This document shows positions 23,709 through 41,164 of a stretch of DNA of 64,000 nt, piece by piece. Positions within the stretch are counted from its first letter, which is position 1. The number at the start of each line of letters is the position of its first letter. A program made the position numbers and the translations under genes. The stretch comes from Karalla daura (lineage: Eukaryota > Chordata > Actinopteri > Chaetodontiformes > Leiognathidae): NCBI GenBank assembly GCA_029224185.1, contig CM055188.1, positions 9,596,497-9,660,496 on the forward strand, read 5' to 3'. Under the pieces are notes generated by a model. That model did no database searches and had not been told where the DNA came from. It worked only from the letters and a program-made list of their open reading frames with translations.

Positions 23709-24686
23709 ACCCCTCCCACTGGAAATATTAACACTGTCAACAATAACTCTGGAGGAAGTGTTCATGCTAAGAGAGGAAGCTAGTGGCTAATGCTCATTCA
23801 CCCTTCACTCCAAAAGCACAGATAGAGACCATAAGGGAGAGAGCTGAGGATAAAATTTGAAACATAGAGAGGAATCCTTTGTGTCTGGGTGGGAATGTCT
23901 TACAGTGGTGGGAAAAACAAATGGTCCACTGCTCTCAGCTGTGTCTGTACATGTTGAATGACAGCCCTGATGCCAGAGGCACTCTAGCAGTTGCATATCC
24001 AGAGAGTCTCTCAAATACTGAAGGTGTATTTCACTCTGTCTTCTTGACAATAGAAATAACGTTTGGGATGCTACCACAAGTTCACAGACATACTAATGGC
24101 TGAGGGGTGGATATGAATTCAACCAGACAAACAGCAGCAAGCTTAATAATTGGTTATTCAACCACAGGGATCCACATGCTACATCCCACGCAGTTTCTTT
24201 ATTACAGAAACTTTGTCTGAATCTCAGTCAAGTGTCTAAGAATAAAGGTGGTGTTAAAGTGGTTCAATTAGTCTACACAACTAAAATCTGACCAAGCTCA
24301 TAGCTCACCGAAACAGGGTGCCATCACGATCGATGAAGTAGTTTCCATGTGCGTCCCGGACAGTGGGGAGGTCTCCACTGAACATGGCTCCTAGCATGGA
24401 GTCTGGATAGCGCTGCAGCGTTGAGAGTGAGGTGCTGTATACACAGCCCCCCACATTAAGAGTCACTGGTTCCCCCATCTGAAAAACGCAGATGCGGGAA
24501 AGGCAGAAAGAGCATATGACATTTCCCAGCATAGACTCCGACACCCACCCTGGCTTGTTGAGTCTGAATCCAATGTTGAGTCTTTAATAAAACGTGTACT
24601 GATAATTAAAAAAAAACACCCATGCTACCAACCAAAAACAGAGACATACACACACACACCATGTGACCAAGGTCTCCATTTTCCAT
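21335..24686 (-). CDS. KCTD6: KCTD6, BTB/POZ-domain CUL3 adaptor, 5 coding exons
   Basis: BTB-domain protein of the KCTD family; KCTD6 is known as a CUL3 ubiquitin-ligase substrate adaptor (targets include a small ankyrin-1 isoform and, in the KCASH group, HDAC1 in Hedgehog signalling). Coding exons on the minus strand: 24,660-24,686, 24,309-24,478, 22,299-22,551, 21,538-21,696 and 21,335-21,445. All joins are GT-AG and in phase, giving 239 aa (human 237 from memory). The BTB/T1 domain spans about residues 12-110, with the PVTLNVGG strand and the NFLRTSELTLP helix region. The C-terminal half includes SFTFGPCD, and the protein ends in RKVDD. The first exon is only 27 bases (MENGDLGHM), directly after CTGCAG. 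It matches the recalled human N-terminus in length and pattern, which decides this start. Function comes from the family. Confidence 0.93.
23671..23706. repeat. (CA)n microsatellite in KCTD6 intron
   Basis: About 18 perfect CA units, within the intron between the second and third KCTD6 coding exons. Confidence 0.9.
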
Positions 24687-27660
24687 CTGCAGCCCTGGGG
24701 TGTGTGTGCAGTTTGCCATCAAGACAGATTGTTGCAGACATCATAATCATAATCAGTTTTACTCCCAGGTAGTTATACAACTTGCTCACACGGCTATTAG
24801 GAATTTGCTTGGGTAACTGCTACAGGAAGCAGGTAAGAAAAATGATTTATGTTACCAGCACAAAATAATGTATACAAAGAGTACACAAAAGCAGGCACAA
24901 ATGCAGGCATTATGGTCATGATGATCACTTCTATGTTCCCAGCAACACCTGCAACAAGAGCGTATGAGATTGCTGCCCCTAGAGATCAGCAGCCAGCTGG
25001 CTGGCTTAGACATCATCTGGCTGATTAGTCCTTTGTCCCTGATGAATCCACAACCAGAAAATCTCAGGAACAAACTCAGATTTGAAACACATGAATGTGC
25101 CACTTGCAGCTGATTAATGAAATGCAAACAGCATTATAACAAACTATGGTTATTTATCACATATCAGACTCAGACGCAGTGGTTAAAAGGGGTTGAATCT
25201 CTAGATGTCAGAAAATTAAATTTGTGCCAAACATTTTTAATTTAGCCCACTGCAACCTAAACACAGAACCATTCAACTTTCTTATCTCATATGATTCATG
25301 TCAAATTTGGCCCTTGTTTTACCTTCAGTGGAATTTACTTCCTGCCACTATGGTCAGAGATTTTTGTGTGCAATGGGAATGATGTAAACATACGTTTTCC
25401 AACTCCACATCCCAAAATTTGTATTCTAATTTTCAATTGGAATAGGTAAAGTCACATACCCCTCAACAGACTAAAAGTAGGTGCTCCTTGTTAGCTGTTT
25501 ATCATTGAAGATGATATAATCAATATTTCACAGCCCACAGGGAATCAATACTCTACTTTGTAGTTCCCATCAGTTCTACTGACCTTCATAGCCTCTTTCA
25601 TCTCATTGTTTTGATTTTCAGTCTACAACTCCACTGGTTTAAGTCTCATTGCTGACTCCCATGCTGCTGGAAATAGCAACGACAAGCAGCTGTCATCATT
25701 AAATGAGCTCTGAAAAACCACCGTGCCCGCCACCAAACAAAGAAGGCCCAAGTACAAGGCCATCTGGCGGGGGAAGTAACAACATCCTTGAAAGAGTGTT
25801 ATAAGACTACTTTTCTCAGAGAGAAAAGTAGTCCTCCATTTTGGCAAAGTGCTACCTACAGGTTAGCCTGCACACTTCACATATTTTACAGTCATTCAGT
25901 GATGCACTGAAATTTGCAAAACCATCCGAAAAATATTTTCTTCACAGGATGTTACACAATAACAGTTTATAAGCTGACTGATGAACTACTACTCAAGAGC
26001 CTAGGGCATGAAGATGGTCACAGAACTGAATTCCCATTTAAAAAGCAGATTAAGTATGAAGGCTAACATAGTGTGTGACCATGTGGAGAGGAGCATCACC
26101 TTCCTCTCCAAGAAAGACCCCCAGAGGAAGGTCACAGTCAGACTACAGTCTATAACTTGCTCTGCTGGAAAGGCAGCTGGCTGCAATCCAACACCACCTC
26201 GGGACCCCTGCACCTTCTGGACTCTGGGGTGAGCCGATCATGGACAAACCCTCCCACAAACTTCTGAAGACAAGCCTCTCAGGCGTTAGATTGTCATCCA
26301 TTGTGCATGTTAAACGCATCCTTTATTCATATGACAATAAGAACATATTTAAGGTCTATTATTGTCAGCTGTCAATGTGGAATATTTGCTTTGATATTTT
26401 TATTTATCTAACTTTCTAAATCTGAAATTCATTGTTGCATTTAGATGCAGTAGAGATGCATCAAGATGTCACACAATCACAGTTTATAGCTTCCCTGACA
26501 TGATGGTTTCTATGTTTTATGTCATGATAAATTTAGGCTTGGTTTATTAATGGGATGGCAAAATATGTTGTTAGCTGTTGCAGCAGCTAACAACATATTT
26601 GTTCTTGGCTTATTATTCTATGGTGGTAAACTTAATGTTTTGTTGTTGCAGGTATGATCTTACAACACCAGATGGCGACACAGAGGCTCATAGAGGCTTG
26701 TTCTACATATTCCACCTTTAAAGAGGGTCTCTGATGAGTAAACGGAGTATTAATCCATGCTTTCTTGTGTTCGCTATGAATCCTTCGTTTGAGGTGCAAC
26801 AATTAATTGATTCATCGACTGAATAATGAGTCCATTCATAAATTAATCAACAACTATATTGATAATCTATTTAAGCAGTTACAAAAAATGAGAAGAAATG
26901 AAGTCAATATTCTCTGATCTCACCTTCAAAAGATGTATTTTCTGGTTTCTTTAGACAGAAATTTGAACAAATCTGACCAATAAAAGGCATAAATACCTTA
27001 TTTTGGCTTTTGAGGAACAGTGGTTAACAATTTTAAGTTTTTGCATCATTTTATGATACGAACAATGAATCAATTATCGAGAAATCGCAAAATTAATCTA
27101 CAACAATACTGCAGTGTTGTAGCACTAGCTAATGTGTTTCCCCTTCCTAATTTTATTTCCAGAGTATTTAAAATTATAAATGGTGGCACGATGATGTTAG
27201 TGGACCTGCTCTACATCTGTGGCTGGAAATTGTCAAGTCGTCATTCATTAAAGCCAAGGTGAAACTGTTTTCCCGCGAGCTTTCACAGTCTCATGTGAAC
27301 AGCGCTATGAAACGAGAGTTAAGGAGAGCGTCGACTCTAACCACCGGTGGGACAATGTGGTAGCAAATACGCATAGACTGAGACCCCAGATAACTGGTGC
27401 TATCTTCTTTCACTATTTTCAGACCTTTCTGTGTCTCAGTGCACAACTGGAGGAGTTACCACCTGTGCCTTATTGTGGCTCTTATACCTCTGGCGCAGAA
27501 CTGACTGAAACGACTTGCTACAACATCTTTACCCACTGCTTTATCATTAAACTCTGACACGCAGGGACAGGGCACCGATCTGAATGAGGCCAAGTGGAGC
27601 GGCATGCTGTGGTTTACTTGAGGAGAAGACGTCAGTGCGACATCTCAGAGGGTTGAGGTC
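24687..27660. other. no coding exon recognised; likely KCTD6 5' intron
   Basis: The first KCTD6 coding exon begins immediately after a splice acceptor, so at least one 5' non-coding exon must lie upstream on the minus strand, making this stretch probably intronic. It holds a perfect hairpin (26,561-26,600) and no recognised gene. Confidence 0.5.
26561..26600. repeat. perfect 17-bp inverted repeat, 6-base loop
   Basis: AAATATGTTGTTAGCTG (26,561-26,577) and CAGCTAACAACATATTT (26,584-26,600) are exact reverse complements around TTGCAG. The arms do not extend further. Confidence 0.9.
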
Positions 27661-27664
27661 TTAC

Positions 27665-27820
27665 CTACAGCCGCACCATCCCTGCAGCTGCTGCTGCGGC
27701 CCCGCACACATCAGCGCCTCTGGCTGACCTGTCCACGTCCATCCACCAGCTGCAGCACTGCCACTTCGTACGAACTGTGGACCAACTTCCCGGAAGACTT
27801 GCCGAAATAAGAGCTCTTGT
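27665..27820 (-). promoter_or_regulatory. KCTD6: candidate KCTD6 first non-coding exon and promoter
   Basis: A locally GC- and CpG-richer block ends on the minus strand in a strong 5' splice site (CTGTAG|GTAAGA at 27,665/27,664). An ETS-like CCCGGAAG lies at its upstream edge. It is a plausible 5' exon feeding the 27-base coding exon at 24,660, but no transcript evidence is available. Confidence 0.35.
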
Positions 27821-28590
27821 GGAATTCAAATAGACTTTATTCAGAGCGTCAATGTCAACGCACTTTAAATTATAGTTGGTCTGCTTTAGACTCTTTGTTA
27901 ACGCAAATAATCAGAGTGCAACAAATCCCACACGTGAGCATGCTTTTATTCACATAACAAAATGCCATTACTTTGAAATGTCATCTTTTTGACTTGTATC
28001 TCATTGTTTTGACTAAGGAAGTGTCATTATGATTTAGTAAGTCATTATTAGAACTTGTATCTAATGACTTGATGACTTAATACTGGACTTGATATCATCA
28101 TCATTTGTATTATCATTAAGAAAATAACTGTTTTGACTTTGTAAGCCATTGTTATAACAGTATCTAAATTTCTTTTCTTTTTTTTTTTAACTAAATGTGG
28201 ACTGTTTTGTTGTTTTGACTGACTGAATGTTTTGTTTTTATCATGATTAATTATTATGGCTAAGCAAAACTGTTGACGTAGTAAGTTATAAACATGAGCA
28301 TCTCATATGTAAATATTATGATTTCTATATCCTCCTGAGACCTGGCCGATTCATTTATGTCCTTTATAATGGACATTTTGTTCACACGTGTCTTCGGATT
28401 GTGTATTGTGTATCGTGTATTTGGAGTTACTCTATCAAGCCCATAGTATTCTGTAGAGGACATCCTGGGCTTTCCAGTGATGTGTCATGTGACAGGTTTG
28501 CATGATGGGAACTTTACTTTTTTCTCTATCAAGATGGCCAGCATACCAACAACCACATTGTTGAAAGAGGATAGAACAGATTCACACCTG
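27821..28590. other. no gene recognised
   Basis: AT-rich intergenic sequence with repeated TTTGACTT-type words. No exon was recognised. Confidence 0.5.
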
Positions 28591-28592
28591 TG

Positions 28593-28764
28593 CTACCTGA
28601 ACCTATCCAGAGGACAATCTGGATAGGGGCATTGACCAATCGACTGTCCGGAAACCCAGATCAGTTGATTGAATAATCCAAATCAGGTGTGCTGCTGCTG
28701 CTGCCTGGTTGGAGCAAGAACCTGCAGCCACATGGCTCTTTGAGGAACAGGTTCCTCACCCCTG
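28593..28764. mobile_element. hAT-like foldback MITE, truncated copy
   Basis: In reverse orientation it begins CAGGGGTGAGGAACCTGTTC and matches the intact copy at 58,494-58,692 through CTCAAAGAGCCATGTGGCTG, GCAGCAGCACACCTGATTTG and ATTCAATCAACTGATCTG. The distal arm is replaced by another small palindrome (ATCCAGA...TCTGGAT), so only one terminus of the family is preserved. Confidence 0.65.
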
Positions 28765-29139
28765 TTGTAGGGACCGACCACATAGGGACGCTCTCACAGA
28801 GAGATGCAGTACCTACCGCCCACCGCCCGGGGTCAGCTGCTGCAGCGTGCAAGTTAACAGACACACGGAAATGACTTTGTTTTCATCCGTGGCTATATCC
28901 TGCAGGTCGTAGCACCCCTTGTGTTTCTTCATCCCATGCTCTGCAGCTGGTCGCGCTCCTCGCCTGGCAGCAGTCGGTGTGTGCGTGGTCCAGCAGACTC
29001 GGCCGGAGCTGTGGTGGAGAGATGACAGTATGAGCCATCACCAGTCTGCAGCTCTCTGGGTTTCTTCTCTAGTAGTTTCTCTGTTAGTCTGAAGCTCGGC
29101 GAACAGCGATGATCACACACTGAGTGTCCTACGTGTTTA

Positions 29140-29790
29140 CATTGTTCACACACGCACACACTGACACACACTCCACAGTTTCCTCCCTGCATCATGGCGA
29201 GTGAGCGCACCGTGGGGAGCGGGCAGGAAAACGGTCCTACCGCCGAGACCAACGAGCACGACTACGCGCACACTGCGACCGGCGGCTTCGCTCTCCCGGA
29301 GGCGGCGTCCTCCTCCGCCGGGACCCCGGGGGCGGTGATCCCGCAGGAAACCTTCAATGTGACCCCGCCTGAACTCATGGTGGAGCTCCCCGACCCGGTG
29401 GTGGGAGCAGAGGTTGACTGTCCCGGTGGGGGCGATGTCGTCGCGTCCACGCAGCCCGGAGAAGACCCCCGGGGGCCTGCGGGCCCCGCCACCGCGGTGG
29501 GTGTCGCCCCCTCCGCGGGGTCGAGGGGCGGACGCCGCAGAGCGAAGCGGCCCGAGGACAAGACCTGCTCCGGCTGCGGCGTCGAGTTTGAGCGGCAGGG
29601 CCGCAGCTTCAATCGCAGGGCCGTGTTCACCTTCAGCACCCCGGACACCGTGCAGTGGGTGTTCCCGGAGGCGTCCGTCCACGACAAGTCCTTCCTGTGC
29701 GAGACCTGTGCACAGGTGATCAGGACCAAGTGCAAGCGCAAGCAGAGCGGGAAGAGGTTCCTGTGGCTGAAACCGCCCACCAAAAAACAG
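29140..29790 (+). promoter_or_regulatory. CpG island over first exon of the unrecognised gene
   Basis: GC-rich, CpG-dense sequence covers the first coding exon and the bases just upstream, contrasting sharply with the AT-rich flanks. It marks a likely housekeeping-type promoter for the plus-strand gene starting at 29,194. Confidence 0.6.
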
Positions 29791-31774
29791 GTAAGCGTCG
29801 AAAACAACGTGCTCAAACTTACTTCCGTCGGCGTGCGTGCATCAATGTGTCTTATTGGTGTTTGTGAGTGCAGCCAGAGGCTAGAAACAAAAAGAAGAAG
29901 GTCTGCAGGATGGGGAAGAAGAGCAAGGCGGCACTCCTGGTCAGCAAGTCCTGCTACAGATCTGCTTTCAAGATGCTCTGGTCTGCCAAAGGTGCCCGCA
30001 AGCCCATGATGGACTTCTGGAGCAAACAGCTGAAAGAGGAGGTGAGGAAGGAAGGCTCTGCCCTAAGTCTTCATAGCTTACCCTTGTGTGTCAGTATGTA
30101 ATGGGTTCGATGTATGTCCTGGCTGGTGGTGGCAGATGAAGGCCTTGACTCGGCTGGTGGACAATCCTTTCCATCAGAAGGTGTCGAGTAGGAAGCCGCT
30201 GTCGTCCTTTCCCTGGAGACGCTGTCTGAACTGGGCCCAGGATAAAGCCCCACTGGTCACCACCTGTCTCACCTCACTGTTCCCTGACATCAACACTCTG
30301 ACCAAGACCAACCAGTAAGTCCACGTCAAGCGATGCCAGTGCTCACCTCACACAGGCAGAGAGCATCAACACGTGACTAATGTCTGCTCTTTGTGTGTGA
30401 AAGCCTGTTATCAGAGGAGCAGGCCCAGGCTTTGCTGGAGCGCAGGGCCGTGGTGGCTCTCTCCATCCCGCTCTTCACCAGGAACATCTGGAAGAACAAC
30501 TTCTTGCAGGCTGCCCTTGGGGCAGAGCTCCGTCAGCAGGGATGCACTGGCTCTGCTCTTGACGCCCTCAACACCTTGGGGCTGTGCCAGAACAAAGATA
30601 CCGTCAGGCTTCTGTTGCACAGGCTCCAAAATGGCAAAAAGACTGTGAGTATCACAATTCAGATCTGAGCACTTGATAAGATCCCACACTGATTCCTCTC
30701 CAGAGCAGGAAATACTCTGCGTAACATAACACCTTGATGTGACCTTGCACTGAACAGGTAAAAACCTCACAACTTCCACTAGGGTGGAGATAGATGGGGG
30801 CTGTACAACAAAAAAAGTTTTTTAAAAAAGTGCTTAATGAATAATTAGATTGGGAGTTAATGACAAAACTTTGTTGAAAGCAGACACGTGTTTGAAGTGG
30901 GCCAGAACACACTGATTCATGGTGATATCCCATGTTCACTCATTATCTCTATACTCCCATGCAGGATGCAGTTGCTGGGTTGAATTCACTGCAGAATTAA
31001 ATAAGCTGCATGTAAATATTTTTTTGTTTTTGTCAAAAATGTTTGAGCACTGCAATGCTCATTTTATTTCACAGCTAAATTGTGACTTTGATGGGAAGTT
31101 GCCCTAATGCAAATGCAATTAATTCCACGTGAACATGCATTGTTCACACCTGTTTGGTGTATGAGCTGCAGGTAAGTCATTTGGACGTTCCAGTATGCAG
31201 TTATTGTTTCAGCCACGAGGGGGCGTCATAGTAGATACCTGTTTTAAGTCTTTAATGTTTGGGTTTGTTTTGATGACAGAATGTGCGCCAGAGAATGAGG
31301 ATGAAAGAAGAGCAGATGAAAGCAGAATCAATGACAGATGTAGAAGAAGAAGAAGAAGAAGAGGAGGAAGAAGATGTGGAGGAAGATGTGGAAGAGGAAG
31401 ATGAAGAGGAGGAGGAGGAAGATGAAGAAGAAGATGACGATGAGGAAGAGGAGGAGGATGAGGAGGCAATGGAAATGGCAGTACAGGGTGTAGAGGTAGA
31501 AGTTGAAGAGGAAGACCTCCCAGATGGAGTGCAAGAAGAGGAAGAAGAGGCCGCAGAGGAAAAGGAGGAGATGGAAAAGAAAAGGAGGAAGAAGGCAAAG
31601 AAGGAGAAGAGAAAGGAGAGAGGGAAGACAAAGAGAGGTGAGGAGGAGGAAGAGGATGACAACGATGATGACGAAGAGGGGTCAGAGCAGAAGAAGAGGC
31701 GGGTAGTGGTGGTGAGGCTGGGCCTTCTCAAGGGGCACTCAGAGGTCGGGCGGTCTGACCTGTCAGCCCCTTGA
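29194..31774 (+). CDS. unrecognised 5-exon gene: CxxC-x40-CxxC module, helical core, acidic/basic tail
   Basis: I do not recognise this gene. Exons 29,194-29,790, 29,874-30,041, 30,136-30,314, 30,404-30,644 and 31,280-31,774 join at GT-AG sites with consistent phase into about 559 aa. Residues 1-120 are Pro/Gly/Ala-rich and probably disordered. Residues 125-172 hold C-x2-C-x40-C-x2-C, with FNRRAVFTFSTPDTVQWVF between the pairs, followed by a Lys/Arg-rich segment; this suggests a zinc-binding fold. Residues 200-395 look globular and helical, including a Trp-containing SFPWRRCLNWAQDK and LNTLGLCQNKDTVRLLLHRL. From about 415 to 470 it is almost pure Glu/Asp, then a basic cluster (493-514, KKRRKKAKKEKRK) and a second KKRR point to the nucleus. 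Intact frames over five exons argue against a recent pseudogene. A nuclear DNA- or chromatin-associated role, possibly from a domesticated mobile-element gene, is inference. Confidence 0.8.
31337..31500 (+). repeat. GAA/GAG-rich coding low-complexity tract
   Basis: Purine-only trinucleotide tract encoding about 55 mostly acidic residues in the last exon of the unrecognised gene. It creates long spurious Ser- and Leu-rich frames on the opposite strand. Confidence 0.9.
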
Positions 31775-32885
31775 ATACGAGTATCTCAGTGGGTGGGGGA
31801 AAAATATTCACACCTTCATTTAGTCTGGTCTATCCAGGCAGTCCAAGACCATGGAGTCTGCCCCAGAACTCAACAAGGCCCGACCAGAGAGCAGACCACA
31901 GATCTGACCTGACCTCTCTCCAAGGTGTGGAACAGTACCCTGGGAATTCTAGTTCAATAACTGTGGAGATTAAGGACTAAAGAGAGCTTTGCTTGAAATA
32001 TTCAGCTCTGTCAGGTATGAATAATACAAAAAAAACTGCAGTTTAGCCAAAAATGAATATAATCTGAGACTGGAAAAGCCTCTGAGGTGCAAGACTGCTC
32101 CACTAAAACGATTAAACGGCCACAGATGATTTTGTTGATTTATCTGCATCGTTTGTACTCCTGCTGGTGGTGTGTCTCAGGTTTACTGGATCTTACCTAC
32201 AGGCCTTGTGGTGGAGCCTCAGTAGCTTTGTGTTTTACAGGACCCACAGCTTCATGGTTATTCTGTAGAAAACAAACTGTACAACAATTTTCTTCTTGGA
32301 CAGATCTTGGTAGTTTGGTACTGACTGTCAGGACATGATCGAGTACCAGATCCTCTTGGGGATAAAGAAAATTGGACATTTGTCAAACATCTAATAATTT
32401 GAAAAAAGTAATTTCATTTTACATACAATGGCAATCTAAGAAGATGTACAATCATGACAACTGGACTCAGACTCCTGGACTCAGACATTCGCCTTTGGTC
32501 TAAGAGGCTCCTCACTTCTGACTGACTGGCTGTAGTGAGGAGCCATCAGGCCGCCTGAGGTCTGCTGTAAGCAGCTGCTGTTGAACTCCACTGAGGCCAA
32601 CATAAGACAACTCTGTATGTCCAGTTGCTGTGACTTACAAATTCTTGGATTGTGATGACCTGGAAGTATCTCCACAAACGGTTCAATGAGAGCAAAGTGT
32701 TAGTGTGAGATGTGGCACTTGGGACACACAAAGAGCCAAGAACTTCTTTGTATATAAAAATGATTTGAGGGAAGTGACCAGCAGTAGAAGCCTCTTTTTG
32801 TTTTCTTATTGTTTGTCCAGCTATTACATGGTTGAAGTTATTGGAAGTTTTATTTTCTAAGTCTGATTTGGTTTAAAATTTCTTA

Positions 32886-32891
32886 AATAAA
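32886..32891 (+). terminator. candidate poly(A) signal of the unrecognised gene
   Basis: AATAAA followed by a T/G-rich stretch (TTTTTGTTC and TTTGTTTTTTG), about 1.1 kb past the stop at 31,774. It gives a plausible 3'UTR end near 32,910. Confidence 0.55.
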
Positions 32892-32911
32892 AATTACTCT
32901 TTTTGTTCAAA

Positions 32912-34340
32912 GATGGACTCTATGCTTTGTTTTTTGAAGTTGGGGTGGGTAGGGGTTGTCTATTGAGATTCACACTTGTGAAAAGGCTTTTGGATATCTT
33001 ATCTTTTTGTTGCTTCATTTAGACACACATTCAGAACAGGGCCATATGTAATGCAGAGACCATGACCACGCATGCATTCAAGCTCAGGGTTTCTCCCCAG
33101 TGGCTGGGAAAAGGAGATCCTGGCTGAGCAGAGACCCACAAAGCTCCTAAGACCTTGTGGGGTCAAAGGTGGTGGGGGCGGAGCCATCCCTCTCAAACAC
33201 AGCAATAATCTGGATTGATCATTGTTGATATTTTACTCAATCACAGCTAAATCTCTCATAGTCTCAGTCTCTGCCTTCATCTGCCCAAGTGTGTTGAGAT
33301 ACTATGAATATCCCAATGATGGTGTAGGGACTAGAGACAACAAGACGACCTTCTGTCCTGTTAGGTGCTCAGTCTACTAGTTGTGCCACTGCTTTCAGGC
33401 TCTTTTCTGCAGGTTCTGTTGACTCCAATGTCTTGCAATGCTGTGCCTGCTACCTTCCAGTTCTTCCAGCAGTCCCAGGACATGCCATCCATAGACCAGT
33501 CCAGTCAGAGAGAGGCCAGTGAACGCCTGAGGAACCCCGTGTTCATAGAAAGTCATGTATCACCATCCTTCCTGCTGTCTGCAACAAACCTCTGCAGCAT
33601 TTATGATCAAATTTGTGGAGGCCGAGTGTTAAACCAAACCACGGCATGGCAATTTAAGAGCAAAGTACTACATCAGTTACAGATTATGCTCCTTTAAAGC
33701 CAGTTTTTGAGATGGTAACATCAAAGGTTTGAATGATGCAATGCTGCAGTGTCACACCCTGCCAACAAATCAACCAGTGTGGCTCATGGCTGATATAGGA
33801 AGAGCAAGCCAGCCTCACCTGTCAATCAAATCCATGTCAGTTTGGAGATGAGAACAGTCCCTCAAGTTCTTCAGAAAACTTATTTCTATTATGTGCTTTA
33901 ACTAAGGAATGACGGCTGATTCTAGTTTATTTGCCAATAAATATTTTGAGCTTCATATAATTTTGCATTTTGTGTTTGTCTTTGTGTCTAACTTTTCAAC
34001 ATTTTTATTGATATGCTGGACCCCGTTGTCAATCAATCTTCACACCCACTTTGTACCTGCTGATGTTGCGGGGGTTTCCTGTCTCCAGCTCACATAGTGC
34101 ACAAAGCAGAGCCCATTGTATAATTATGCAGAAATTATGACATAACTCAAGAGAGTTGATGTAGTGAGTTTATGTGAAGAACTTTTTTATCTAATGATAA
34201 ATCATAATCAGTGATCCATAATATCATGTTAGCCAACCTGCCATGAACAGGATGTTAACATGTTAGGTTCCTGAATCATTAGAAGAATTAAACCAGGCTC
34301 TACAGCAGAAAATGGAGTGAAACAGTATAAAGGACCGACA
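32912..34340. other. no gene recognised
   Basis: Intergenic sequence between the convergent plus-strand gene and PDHB. A plus frame at 33,365-33,697 is open for 110 codons but has no recognised domain. Confidence 0.45.
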
Positions 34341-34346
34341 GGTTTT

Positions 34347-34352
34347 TTTATT
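34347..34352 (-). terminator. PDHB: candidate poly(A) signal of PDHB
   Basis: Minus-strand AATAAA about 835 bases beyond the PDHB stop codon. It is only a candidate, since no cleavage site evidence is available. Confidence 0.35.
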
Positions 34353-35185
34353 TCTGTAACAGAGTCATTTACAGCAACAAAAAAAAAATCCACAGAGCTG
34401 CTGCAGCTATAATAAATACTCCTGACCACACTCCACCTCCAGCACTCAGCTGGTTTACACCTCTTCATTGCCGCTTTTAGTGATGAACCCAACTCAATGC
34501 GAGAATTTAAGTTAATTGACAGGATACAGTGTCGGGTGGTTAGAAATATGTGGAAGGTTACAGACACCAAAAACGTCTGAGAGCAAAAACGTCTTTTTTT
34601 AAAGGACTCAAACTGTCTCAGATACTATTTGTTCAGTCTGAAATGACTTTTTAACAAGTGTCTTATAAGATACTTTATATTTGGGGTATAATGTCTTTTT
34701 ACTGACAGAATTGTTAAGAGATGGACTTGGTAAAAGGCAGCCCATTTTTTTTTCAATTTAGTTCTTTTGTCAAAGAAAATTTACATAATTCTTAACACGA
34801 CATAACTGTTGTGTGACCATGCCAGCTCTGACCTACAGACTGAACAAATACTGACATTTTTTTGCGCTCAGCAGCTTTTGTTGTTGCCTAAGACCCTTGG
34901 AAACACAGAAAAGTCTACAGGATAGAGCAACTTTTTGACGAGGAGGAAGTGAAGACCGTAGCCTGAATCACAAACAAACAGAGCTAGCCCTGTGTGTCCA
35001 TCAGTCTGAATGCAGATAAATAGCTGTGTCTTTCATCAACAAACATCAGCTGGAAACTGGAGCATTTTTTTTTTTTTCAAGAGGACCCGTTTGGTTGTAT
35101 TTACACATGACTTTTTACCAGGATCTTTTAACTGTCTGCGTGAAAAAGACAAAGAGGATTCAGGTGGGTTTGTCCCGCATGTCTC

Positions 35186-40996
<5,811 letters not shown>

Positions 40997-41125
40997 GTTC
41001 AACCTGTCCTCTGGCGGAGAGAAGGCGGGGACTCTACCGAGGTCATGAGGCTTTAACCAATCAGCGCTACAGCCCTGTCAACCGGTGCCTACGTCAGAGA
41101 ACGAACACCCAATCAGAGCGGTTCA
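40997..41125 (-). promoter_or_regulatory. PDHB: PDHB promoter with two CCAAT boxes
   Basis: Upstream of the PDHB ATG, CCAATCAGCG (41,057-41,066) and CCAATCAGAGCG (41,109-41,120) form two NF-Y-type boxes 52 bases apart, inverted relative to the gene. The surrounding sequence is CpG-richer than its flanks. The start site is not known. Confidence 0.5.
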
Positions 41126-41164
41126 GCCGAGAACAGGCGGAAGAAATGTCAAAGAGTTAAAAAA

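Noticed and set aside
29146..29816. Minus-strand frames of 178 and 184 codons over the CpG island
   Set aside because: Antisense shadows of the GC-rich first exon; stop codons are rare in GC-rich sequence. The plus strand has the matching splice sites.
31209..31731. Minus-strand Ser- and Leu/Pro-rich frames of 140-159 codons
   Set aside because: They are the antisense of the Glu-rich coding tract in the plus-strand gene, with no splice or homology support.
34229..34570. Minus-strand 113-codon frame downstream of PDHB
   Set aside because: Lies in the probable PDHB 3'UTR; no recognised protein.
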